From Ottelia alismoides (taxonomy: Eukaryota; Streptophyta; Magnoliopsida; Alismatales; Hydrocharitaceae): DNA of 64,000 bases. Below, piece after piece: positions 33,201 to 38,089 of the stretch. Made by a program: the position numbers and the translations under genes. How positions within the stretch are numbered: the first letter of the stretch is position 1; each line of letters starts with the position of its first letter. Under the pieces are notes generated by a model. The model ran no database searches and was not told the DNA's origin. It saw nothing but the letters and a program-made list of their open reading frames with translations. Location of the stretch: contig JAZKJV010002947.1 of the NCBI GenBank assembly GCA_037367405.1, forward strand, positions 1,114,676-1,178,675, read 5' to 3'.

Positions 33201-35830
33201 GCTACATCCACTCCTATTCCCTTGTACTGTGACAACAAATCAGTTACCTACATTGCTACCAATCCTGTGTTCCATGAGAGAACAAAACATATTGAGATTG
33301 ATTGTCACTTTATCACAGATGTTGTATGAGGAGGGGAGATAACCATGCCGCACATTCCAACAGATCTTCAACTTGCTGATATCTTTACTAAGGCAGTAAC
33401 TAAGAAGCGACTTTTTTGGATAACATCCAAGTTGGGCATGATTAATGAATATGCTCCAACTTGAGGGGGAGTGTTAGAGATTACCGTATATTGTTGTTGC
33501 TTTATTTACCTCTATTTCCTTATGCACTGTTTCCCTATGTAGCACTGTTTCCTTATGTACTGTTTCCCTATGTAACCCCACAGGGGTATTTGTTTAAGTT
33601 CTCTTCTGAGCACCCTAGGGTTTAGTCCTATATAAGGACCCCTAGACCTCACAGAATAAACACACAATATTCTTCTCTTCTTTTCTCCACAGGAGGCATA
33701 TGATGTGTGAGGAAGTTTGGCTATCTGGTATTATCTCTGTTGAGATAACCAACGATATCTTAAGTGAGCCCACAACAAAGGCAACGTGGGGTATCCTCGC
33801 AGGAACATACTCTCACGCAAGGAATGAGTCGAAGATATTGCAACTTTAGCATGATATCTTCACAGCCATGGTTTTAAAAAACGTGAGGCGGATCGAGGCG
33901 GTTTTCCCTTGACGAGGCGAGGCGTAAGCCTCGATCTATATAGGAAAATATACATAAAATATAATTAAGAATAATTATATATATTTATAAAATCACAAAT
34001 TTAGATATTCCCAACATATTCACCATATATGCTATGCGAATGAGAATATATAATATTCTTTGCATGATTTACTTTGAATCCTAATTCATATTATCATCCA
34101 TATTATCATCCATATGAATCCTAATTCATATTATCATCCATATTACTTTGCATCAATTGAAGAATCATTGTATGCCCCCTTGTTGCACCATACCCTATCA
34201 GCACGGGGGTCTCGTTGTCCAGTCAGCAAGCCTGAGGGGGGCTAGGGGCGCTCCCCCCTTGCGGGGGTTGCTGGGGGCAACGCCCTCGTCCCGAAACAAT
34301 TTCTTTATAAGATAATGCATATTTTTAAATACAAAATACATATATATATGACAATATAACAAACCAAGTTGTTAACAATTAATATTATACATAAGATATC
34401 ATAGAAATTAATATAAAAATATAAAATATAGGGTACCAAACATGTGCAGCCTGAGGCAGCGCCTCAAGACCGCCTCACCGCCTCGAGGACCACCTCAGCG
34501 CCTCGAGGCGCACGCCTCACATGGGCAGCTTGAGGCGGGCGCCTCGAGGCGGTTTTCTCAGAAAAACGCCTCGAGGCGCGTTTTTTAAAATCATGTTCAC
34601 AACCAAACACGGTGATCGTCGTCTTCACGCCCTGCACACATCTCTGAGGGGCATGTTTGAGCGACTCCATAGCTACATACCTCTGGCGGCCTCACCATAT
34701 TATCATAGGTGTTATAGAGATTCTGTCATGATCGGGGTGTTTCTGGTTGTCTTTAACCCAAAATATGACTCGGCTTGCTCTCAGCTTCTCATAGATGCTA
34801 CCATACAACCTATGGAGGAAGTGTATCGTGGGTTGAGCATATCGAGTACCCCCTCTGCCACGTCTTCTCAGACATCGTCAGTTGTGGCGGCTTCCTGTGA
34901 TAGTGGTGGTTCATCTCCATTCAGAAGATGAGGCACACATGACTGAGGAGGTTCATGCCCTCGTCAGCCATGTTCATACTATCATAGATCGGGTCACTCA
35001 AAGGACACATTCTACTCCAAGTACGACTACCCCGCCATCGTCCCGCGCAACTGAGTAGGTTCAGATTGCTCCTGATCTCATTGATCATCGTTACGATGAC
35101 TTTGTTGCTCATCCGAGGGAGATCATGCTACCAATCACCGGATTTTCTAGTACCGGTCCACCAGATATTGCTACTTTTGCTTCTACTAGTACTTTAGGTA
35201 TTACTCATGCATTTACTGGTCACTCTAGATCTCCAGCTGAGTCAAATTGAGTCAAAATTTGAATGACTACATTCTTATATCACGTGATCTTAATTCCAAA
35301 ATTTTATTTTAAAATATTTTTGTAGACAAAAATATAATAGGGTATAGCGCTTTAGGCAAAAACTTATATCACGTGATTTTAATTCCAAAATTTCATTTTA
35401 AAATATTTTTGTAGACAAAAATATAATAGGGTATAGCCCTTTAGGTATTTTTGATCCTCTAGTGCCTCGGATCGTCCCATGCCTTAAACAACATTTTGGC
35501 TACAATGGAAGTTTGAGAGAGTTGAATTACGATATTTGCTGTACTAAAAGTTAATATCTTATACTTGCTTGGGAATTCATTGGCATCACCAAGTTATTAC
35601 ATTAAATTTTATTTACTGTTGCTATGTTGGTTTTGCCGTTTTTTTGGTGTGCATTGTAAATCGTGATTCTGTTTGCAGTGGTTGCCACTCTTCTGAATTT
35701 TGTCCAGATGTTTCGACGAGCACATGATGAAAACTGTAAGCAGGCAGAACTAGAAAAGAAGAAAGCTCAGAAAGAGGCCGAAATGGAGAAGGCAAAAACC
35801 TCGGAGTCTTCCAAGAAAACTGCAAGATAG
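3210..35830 (+). CDS. Formin (class II, FH2 domain), last five exons
   Basis: Formins nucleate and elongate actin filaments through the FH2 domain, acting in the plant cytoplasm at membranes, phragmoplast and cortical arrays. Five exons (3210-3281, 3358-3474, 18656-18724, 18813-18879, 35679-35830) join in frame to 158 residues ending at TAG 35830. The joined protein has the FH2 C-terminal signature: [12 protein letters not shown], the helix [42 protein letters not shown], then a charged Lys/Glu tail ([18 protein letters not shown]) in place of an autoregulatory domain. The [11 protein letters not shown] block and tail resemble the class II formins (AtFH13/14/18/20 group), which is recall, not a search. 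All visible junctions are GT-AG. The N-terminal exons (PTEN-like or FH1, start of FH2) lie upstream of the window. The gene is notable for two introns of 15.2 and 16.8 kb packed with transposons. Confidence 0.9.
3358..3474 (+). CDS. Formin exon, FH2 lasso/helix segment
   Basis: 117 bases encoding 39 residues, [11 protein letters not shown] to SEVFHK. Acceptor TTGAAG at 3352-3357, donor GTATTA at 3475. This is the most conserved part of the fragment ([20 protein letters not shown], then ENDGPVSE). Confidence 0.9.
3712..3772. repeat. ATGCATGT-rich microsatellite
   Basis: Imperfect ATGC/ATGT tetranucleotide and palindromic ATGCAT runs. Simple sequence within the formin intron. Confidence 0.75.
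3773..5690 (+). other. Unassigned intron sequence, possible decayed LINE ORF1
   Basis: No intact gene. Several short plus-strand frames between about 4083 and 5100 (for example one rich in Trp and Gly at 4083-4316, another at 4709-4894) give the impression of a badly decayed coding repeat, possibly an L1-type ORF1. No diagnostic motif was found, so the identity stays open. Confidence 0.25.
5690..6590 (-). repeat. LTR-like repeat, split by an L1 fragment
   Basis: Blocks at about 5780-5965 and about 6455-6590 look like two halves of one repeat. They contain an inverted TATA-like CTTTATATAAG and strings of CTAACTCTAA and GACTC. A diverged second copy lies at about 11980-12240 in the same orientation. 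The pattern suggests a minus-strand LTR, but no ends or target duplication were identified. Confidence 0.35.
5968..6460 (-). mobile_element. 5'-truncated L1 LINE 3' end (zf-RVT domain)
   Basis: Reading minus strand, 6434-6108 encodes a zf-RVT type zinc-binding module ([20 protein letters not shown], a C-x2-C...H...C pattern). This module follows reverse transcriptase in plant L1 ORF2 proteins. The 3' end carries a short poly-A (poly-T at 5970-5978 on plus). 5' truncation plus poly-A is typical of LINE insertion. Only the C-terminal part is present. Confidence 0.7.
6600..7440. other. Unassigned intron sequence with a short internal duplication
   Basis: No gene recognised. A motif CCTCTCAAGGAACTT followed by GAATCCCTAG occurs twice in about 40 bases near 7060-7120. 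It could be the 5' part of the RTE element that follows, but no endonuclease motif was found. Confidence 0.3.
7440..9555 (+). mobile_element. RTE-clade LINE, decayed, lacks endonuclease
   Basis: Fragments read in order as the linker region (about 7490-8000, [20 protein letters not shown]), reverse transcriptase (8008-8986, with [16 protein letters not shown] and the catalytic FADD of [12 protein letters not shown] at about 8753-8788) and the C-terminal region (about 9117-9330, [20 protein letters not shown]). The 3' end (about 9500-9545) is the RTE tail later seen in the SINE. Damage includes a stop at about 7998, a frameshift between about 8355 and 8410, an in-frame TGA at 8747 just before the FADD block and stops after 8986. 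RTE LINEs encode endonuclease plus RT. The endonuclease half is missing here. Confidence 0.85.
8008..8986 (+). pseudogene. RTE reverse transcriptase remnant
   Basis: Two overlapping frames (8008-8418 and 8354-8749) plus 8753-8986 cover the palm and fingers of the RT. The first frame carries [14 protein letters not shown] and the RT2-like [13 protein letters not shown]. The second carries [25 protein letters not shown] (usual consensus FIDLEKAYD) and [11 protein letters not shown]. The third carries the FADD active site and [11 protein letters not shown]. The catalytic Asp pair survives, but the frame is broken twice. Confidence 0.8.
9560..10420. other. Unassigned sequence before L1 ORF2
   Basis: A plus-strand frame at 9644-9976 has no motif I recognise. 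Position directly upstream of an L1 endonuclease start suggests remnants of L1 ORF1 or the ORF1-ORF2 linker, by inference only. Confidence 0.3.
11870..12240 (-). repeat. LTR-like repeat inserted in the L1 element
   Basis: It interrupts the L1 reading order and shares blocks with the repeat at about 5780-6590 (inverted TATA-like CCTTTATACAG, AAATAGAAATCAAATAAAAA, GACTCACTAACTAATT). Ends were not resolved. Confidence 0.4.
13292..14226 (+). repeat. Tandem LINE segment, copy 1 of 3
   Basis: First of three head-to-tail copies of about 935 bp, marked by ACCGTCACTC at 13301. It carries the LINE segment ending in the zf-RVT region (13900-14100: [20 protein letters not shown], then NHIFFACEK). Confidence 0.9.
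14227..15163 (+). repeat. Tandem LINE segment, copy 2 of 3
   Basis: Second copy. The landmark ACCGTCACTC recurs at 14236, 935 bases after copy 1. It begins immediately after TAATGGTG at the copy 1 end. The zf-RVT frame is shifted relative to copy 1 by small indels. Confidence 0.9.
15164..16098 (+). repeat. Tandem LINE segment, copy 3 of 3
   Basis: Third copy, landmark ACCGTCAATC at 15173, 937 bases after copy 2. After TAATGGTG at 16091-16098 the sequence leaves the repeat and continues into the presumed LINE 3' end. Confidence 0.9.
16231..17519 (-). pseudogene. hAT-type transposase relic (BED finger, DUF659)
   Basis: Minus strand, from Met at 17519. An N-terminal BED-type zinc finger ([19 protein letters not shown], residues about 38-57) is followed by a Lys/Glu-rich linker, then (17190-16882) an acidic and Gly-rich stretch with [11 protein letters not shown]. 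After a MITE insertion, part of a DUF659-like region follows (about 16540-16300: [18 protein letters not shown]). Such proteins bind transposon ends and cut DNA for cut-and-paste movement. The reading frame is interrupted, the catalytic C-terminal hAT dimerisation domain is absent, and no terminal repeats were found. Confidence 0.7.
16565..16769. mobile_element. 205-bp MITE of the GAAATTTCG family
   Basis: Flanked by a perfect 8-bp target duplication CTCCCATC (16557-16564 and 16770-16777). Ends CATGGTCTCAAATTTCAG and, reverse complemented, CAAGGCCCTAAATGTCAG form imperfect inverted repeats. The interior is strings of CGAAATTTCG-like words. A homologous 205-bp element with its own 8-bp duplication lies at 28544-28748. 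It splits the hAT relic. An 8-bp duplication fits a hAT-like mobiliser. Confidence 0.82.
17520..18655. other. Intron sequence with a short RTE-tail relic
   Basis: AT-rich, no gene. At about 18347-18382 the RTE/SINE tail (GTAGCCGACCCTACTTGTAG then TGGGAGAAGGCTT) recurs. Direct repeats of ACATATGCGAGTTCACATAATAC lie on both sides of it (about 18297-18320 and 18391-18414), possibly a target duplication around a truncated insertion. Confidence 0.5.
18656..18724 (+). CDS. Formin exon, TLREF segment
   Basis: 69 bases, 23 residues from [13 protein letters not shown] to SLYGVV, acceptor CTCAG and donor GTATGC, phase 0. It continues the FH2 fold directly after the exon that ends at 3474. Confidence 0.88.
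18813..18879 (+). CDS. Formin exon, [11 protein letters not shown] segment
   Basis: 67 bases giving [18 protein letters not shown] then PFEQ plus one base (phase 1). Acceptor CCAACAG, donor GTAGAG at 18880. The split codon is completed by TG at 35679. Confidence 0.88.
19898..22130 (-). mobile_element. Copia LTR-retrotransposon relic, minus strand
   Basis: Minus strand. RT and RNase H fragments read from about 22130 to 20138, including [12 protein letters not shown] (about 20490) and [13 protein letters not shown] (about 20230), the conserved Copia RNase H end. A purine-rich PPT (CATCTTGAGGGTGAG) sits next to the putative 3' LTR at 20041-19898 (144 bp, TGTTGAAATATATTT ... TTTCCACA, with TATATATAAA). 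A proline-rich hinge (ORF at 22120-21680) precedes RT. No gag or 5' LTR is attached, so it is truncated. Confidence 0.75.
22165..22400 (-). repeat. LTR-like segment, family E copy 1
   Basis: It shares blocks with 27338-27545 (GAGATAAAGAAT, GGGATTTTATGTAGAGCCCT, CTTAAAGGA, ATAATAATCTCTC). The second copy has a primer-binding-like motif beside it on the minus strand, so both look like minus-strand LTRs of one family. Confidence 0.45.
22404..23770 (+). mobile_element. Copia relic A, 5' part (LTR, PBS, gag)
   Basis: LTR 22404-22550 (147 bp; TGTTGAAGAG to TTCTTCACA, TATA-like CTATATAAG) is followed at 22551 by a primer binding site TGGTATCAAAGC complementary to initiator tRNA-Met. Gag remnants run about 23010-23770 ([16 protein letters not shown] to a CCHC knuckle [20 protein letters not shown] at about 23697-23756). 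Several stops are present. The element is interrupted at 23770 by a pol-less LTR element and resumes at 26654. Confidence 0.8.
23771..26653 (+). mobile_element. Non-autonomous LTR element (TRIM/LARD-like), complete
   Basis: LTRs 23771-24085 (315 bp) and 26338-26653 (316 bp), TG...CA, about 96% identical by eye. PBS TGGTATCAGAGCGGG starts at 24086, PPT GCTTGAGGGGGAG lies just before 26338, and a 5-bp target duplication AGCTC occurs at 23766-23770 and 26654-26658. The 2252-bp interior has no gag or pol motifs. It has a GC-rich leader (24290-24960), an A/G-rich tract (25010-25300), a 49-bp tandem repeat and a short Ser/Asp-rich frame (26005-26256). It must use another element's enzymes. It is larger than classic TRIMs and smaller than LARDs. 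Confidence 0.88.
25547..25655 (+). repeat. 49-bp tandem repeat inside the LTR element
   Basis: A unit starting TTCAGACTCGACGTTCAG repeats at 25547 and 25596, with a diverged third start at about 25645. Confidence 0.85.
26654..27220 (+). pseudogene. Copia relic A, continuation (gag end, protease)
   Basis: After the inserted element, relic A continues. The protease is visible at 26863-27165 as [13 protein letters not shown] (usual active site DSGAS, here DSRAS, so Gly is changed), [10 protein letters not shown], then [15 protein letters not shown] and [14 protein letters not shown]. The element breaks off near 27220, with integrase and RT absent. Confidence 0.75.
27323..27545 (-). repeat. LTR-like segment, family E copy 2, with PBS
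   Basis: On the minus strand the sequence ends ...TTTTCTATA and is followed by CGGTATCAGAGAGC (27337-27324), a plausible tRNA-Met primer site. Homologous to 22165-22345. Confidence 0.45.
27719..28811 (+). mobile_element. Copia relic A', 5' part
   Basis: LTR 27719-27861 (143 bp), the same family as 22404-22550 (shared CCCATTAGGGTTTCTCTCTT and TATAAGAGAACCCTTGGGCT). A decayed PBS (TGGTATCATAG) is at 27862. The gag start at about 28465 matches relic A but is split by a 205-bp MITE at 28544 and by Copia D at 28812. It resumes at 33692. Confidence 0.75.
28544..28748. mobile_element. 205-bp MITE of the GAAATTTCG family, second copy
   Basis: Flanked by a perfect 8-bp duplication AGAAGCAT (28536-28543 and 28749-28756). 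Reverse complemented, it begins CATGGGATTAAAATTCACTG and contains the same central GGGGG(T/C)C...TAGT.CAAAAA block as the 16565 copy, at the same length. It splits the gag of relic A'. Confidence 0.82.
28812..29031 (+). repeat. Copia D 5' LTR
   Basis: 220 bp, TGTTAGAG to TCTCCACA, with TATATAAG at 28969-28976 as the likely promoter TATA box. Confidence 0.9.
29032..29048 (+). other. Copia D primer binding site
   Basis: TGGTATCAGAGCAACGG directly after the 5' LTR, complementary to the initiator tRNA-Met 3' end used by most plant Copia elements. Confidence 0.85.
29398..30267 (+). pseudogene. Copia D gag
   Basis: Starts at ATG 29398. It has the KLKGSENYV segment, an alpha-helical capsid-like middle ([20 protein letters not shown]), an Arg/Gly-rich basic stretch ([18 protein letters not shown]) and a zinc knuckle [15 protein letters not shown], in which the last metal-binding Cys is replaced by Trp. 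In-frame stops at about 29490, 29888 and 30080 make it non-functional. Confidence 0.85.
30458..31952 (+). pseudogene. Copia D protease and integrase
   Basis: Protease active site [14 protein letters not shown] at about 30467-30508, then a frameshift. The GAG-pre-integrase zinc site ([11 protein letters not shown] ... CEACQFGK) lies at about 30856-30962 with His-His-Cys-Cys intact. In the integrase core, the Asp of the HCDICGP block (about 31026) and the Asp of RSDN (about 31212) are seen, but the frame stops at 31247 before the catalytic Glu region. NG(I)AERK follows a Gln-to-stop change near 31309. The C-terminal part (31356-31952) includes [10 protein letters not shown]. Confidence 0.85.
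31933..33400 (+). pseudogene. Copia D reverse transcriptase and RNase H
   Basis: RT blocks [27 protein letters not shown] and [20 protein letters not shown] lie in the frame 31933-32439. A small deletion and frameshift occurs at about 32405, where KKSLYGLKQ is expected. The next frame (32403-32717) has PRAWFDRL and the catalytic YVDD (about 32536). RNase H follows at 32829-33329 ([48 protein letters not shown]). Active-site residues survive, but the polyprotein is broken. Confidence 0.88.
33472..33691 (+). repeat. Copia D 3' LTR
   Basis: 220 bp, same ends as the 5' LTR, preceded by the polypurine tract at about 33460-33470. Confidence 0.9.
33692..35245 (+). pseudogene. Copia relic A', continuation of gag
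   Basis: Gag sequence resumes after Copia D (GAGATAACCAACGATATCTT matches relic A at about 23211). It is interrupted by a 729-bp element at 33867-34595, and continues (34596-35245, for example AACCCAAAATATGACTCGGC and ACTCATGCATTTACTGGTCA). It ends near 35245 without protease. Multiple stops. Confidence 0.75.
33867..34595. mobile_element. 729-bp element with GAGGCG palindromic words
   Basis: Terminal inverted repeats of 17 bp, CATGGTTTTAAAAAACG and CATGATTTTAAAAAACG (one mismatch). An 8-bp target duplication TTCACAGC (33859-33866) and TTCACAAC (34596-34603) flanks it. Both ends are filled with GAGGCG/GCCTCG words. The centre is AT-rich with a GC-rich patch (34200-34300) and a duplicated block at about 34075-34145. 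No coding capacity. The empty site is seen in relic A (TCTTCACGACC at about 23327). Confidence 0.82.
35275..35452. repeat. 89-bp tandem duplication
   Basis: TTATATCACGTGAT at 35275 and again at 35364 starts two nearly identical 89-bp units (a few substitutions) ending in GGGTATAGCNCTTTAGG. Confidence 0.88.
35679..35830 (+). CDS. Formin terminal exon
   Basis: 152 bases from acceptor TTTGCAG. It completes the split Val codon, then [38 protein letters not shown], a Ser/Lys-rich end and stop TAG at 35828-35830. The coiled-coil-like Lys/Glu tail is usual for plant class II formins. Confidence 0.9.
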
Positions 35831-36700
35831 TGAATACTATTACATGCTTGTCATGCAATTATTTGCTTGATCTTGTGATCCGGCATATTGGGTAAACTGA
35901 AGCCCCATAGCAGCCGATCGGCAGAGCATTGCTCCGAGCTGAGTTCTACTGTCAATCTCTGCTCTGCAAATGCGTGGTGGGTGGTATTTAAACTTGTAAA
36001 GCCATGGTTGGCAGGAACTGTGTCCCACTGATTTCATATTCAGTGAGAATGTTGATAAATCCTTGCAGAGAGATGCACTTCAATTACGAGGATCCCTCAG
36101 GCTGCATGGCATCTCATGGGGAGGCCCCTCGGTAGGGGCACGGAGATTGTCGTCCGGTATGTGAAAGGAGATGCAACTTTGCTACGACACCTTTTTCCCA
36201 AAGCAAAAAAACACTACATTGAGACACAGAAGTGAAATCTTGATCAGCAGCATGGAGTTTCTGATAAGCTGCTCAATTTGTTCGCAGCTGTTCAGTCAAG
36301 GTGTTGCGCTTCAGATCTTCAGCGGGAAAAATCTGCTTCTGCACTTCGGTGCTTGTTACAGATGATTGTTTTTGGCCAGGAGGATCTTCAAGAAACCAAC
36401 CGACTACCTTCAACTCTGATTTTTAGATCTGACCATGTACAGTGCTAGCTAACCAAAATTTGTCCATTCTTTTTGTAAAGTAGTAGTCCATTTTTTTCGT
36501 AGAGTTTGGTACTGCAGAATTGTATAATACGTAGCAGCAGGCTAGGAAGGGTTAGATGGTAGGAAGTAGCCACATATGTGTTTGGTCATGTAAATGTAAC
36601 AAGTTCTGTGTAGTCTTAGACCGGTGACCACACGATATACGCACATCTTTCTAGGAATCTGTTTTACTTTGTGGGTTATATTGTAACCGCATATCACTTC
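35831..36700 (+). other. Likely formin 3' UTR and flank
   Basis: Low-repeat sequence following the formin stop. T-rich and TGTAAATGTAAC-type stretches at about 36470-36610 could be plant polyadenylation signals. No canonical AATAAA was noticed. The UTR extent is inference. Confidence 0.45.
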
Positions 36701-37699
36701 TTAGGGATTGAAGTCCCACACTTAGTGCATATCTGTAATTCTATGTGCAATTGTTTTGGTTATCCCACTCTGTTTTTTCCCTGTTGATCTGTGTAGCTTA
36801 TCTGATTCCAAACAAGAAGCGTGCTTACGTATGGATTGTTTCTTTGCCCCCTTTTTAATGGATCCAAGCTTATCGTTACAGTGATCTGAAATTCCGACCT
36901 CGTGTGCTTTGAGAAAGGAAACTGAACAAGGACCATTCATGTTGTTGATGTTAGATACGCCATCGAAAAGATTAAAGAGTAGGAGATGCACCAAAGGATG
37001 CAACAGACTCCACACTCTGTTGTGGCCTTTGGAGCCGCACGAATTTCATTCAGTAGGGCCCACAAAAGGCTACATCTGCATCCTTTAATGCAGCAAAGGA
37101 TCCATCTCATAAGGAGTAATCAATGTAAGATGGAAAGGAAACTTCACCTTCATTATCGAGGAGATGCTAGTGATTCTTATCGTGCTTAGCAAAGATAGAA
37201 CGCAGATCAAGCAAACAGTCAAGCAAGTGATAAATAATTATGATTATAGTGATCACTATTAACTTAACTGCCTCTTAACGACAGTAACGCGTCTCTCTCT
37301 CTTGTATGGACGGAGAATAGTATTGTTGAGGATATCAGATGGATTATTTTCTCTGATAAATTAAGGTTATTTTAACCTTATAATCTTATGGATGTGGTCT
37401 ATGATTTTTATCAGGAATAAGTAACTATAATAATAATAATAATATTTATCGTTAAAAATCTGGGAGGTACGCCATATATTAAGAGAACGATGGCATAAAA
37501 CTACTTGTCCGCACGGTTAGATTCGTCGTTCTCACGAAAATATAGCGATGTTCACTATGTTTTGAAACATTGAAATGTTTGATCCTAAAACATTACCAAT
37601 TTTTTTAATCAATAAATTCTGTATATTTACAGAAATAAAACATGACGATATACTTTTTAAGTATGGAAGAGAGTCAGATCCAATCTAATCCAACTATCA
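36701..37699. other. Intergenic spacer with a weak inverted repeat
   Basis: No gene. Around 36981-37120 the words AAAGGATGCA and TGCATCCTTT and a CAACAGA...TCTGTTG hairpin suggest a small degraded MITE. The part nearest 37700 is probably the 3' UTR of the receptor kinase gene on the minus strand. Confidence 0.4.
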
Positions 37700-38089
37700 T
37701 CATCTTCCATAAATCAACTGAGTAGGCTTTGAACTGCTTGAGATCCCGTTAGAGTCGGCGGCTATCGGAGTGTAAGCATCGTCGTCGACGTCCTCCTCGA
37801 TGCTGGGGAGGGGCCGATGCAAAGCGATATGTCCGGGGCCGTCGTCAACGGTGAAGTCATTGTCGGCTTGGGAAGCGGATGCCTCCTGGAGCTGGAGTGC
37901 ATACTCGAGGTTCCACAGGACGTCCCCCATGGAAGGCCTGTCTACGCCGTAGTCGGCCAGGCACTTCTCGGCGGCCTCGACATACTTCTTGAGGGAGGTC
38001 GAGCTGATTGTTCCGACGAGGTGGGGGTCTATGATCTTCTCTAGCATCCCCTTCTTGTGCCATTTCATTGCCCACTCTGCCAAATTCAC
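37700..38089 (-). CDS. Receptor kinase exon 4 (kinase C-lobe and tail)
   Basis: 390 bases including the stop, [10 protein letters not shown] through [20 protein letters not shown] (end of the kinase fold) and an acidic, Ser-rich cytosolic tail. It is preceded by a 129-bp intron. Confidence 0.9.
   Translation of the reverse strand: MNLAEWAMKWHKKGMLEKIIDPHLVGTISSTSLKKYVEAAEKCLADYGVDRPSMGDVLWNLEYALQLQEASASQADNDFTVDDGPGHIALHRPLPSIEEDVDDDAYTPIAADSNGISSSSKPTQLIYGR

Larger units (their letters stand above)
28812..33691 (+). mobile_element. Copia element D, full length
   Basis: A 4880-bp Copia with 220-bp LTRs (28812-29031, 33472-33691; about 9 differences by eye), PBS at 29032, PPT CTTGAGGGGGAG before 33472 and an imperfect 5-bp target duplication GGAGA/GGAGG. 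The order gag, protease, integrase, RT, RNase H defines Copia. All domains are present but damaged by stops, frameshifts and a small deletion. It sits inside relic A'. Short LTRs and layout suggest an Ale/Retrofit-like lineage, which is inference. Confidence 0.92.
18880..35678 (+). other. Giant formin intron (16.8 kb)
   Basis: Donor GTAGAG at 18880 and acceptor TTTGCAG ending at 35678 bound 16,799 bases. The phase 1 donor fits the acceptor, restoring [12 protein letters not shown]. It is filled with nested Copia elements on both strands. No gene or repeat was recognised from 18880 to 19897. Confidence 0.85.

Noticed and set aside
33867..34595. CRISPR-like or satellite array of GAGGCG units
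   Set aside because: Words are irregularly spaced and self-complementary, and the block has transposon ends with a target duplication.
36981..37120. Small MITE in the spacer between the formin and the receptor kinase
   Set aside because: Short inverted words exist, but no convincing ends or target duplication. Left as a remark in the spacer entry.
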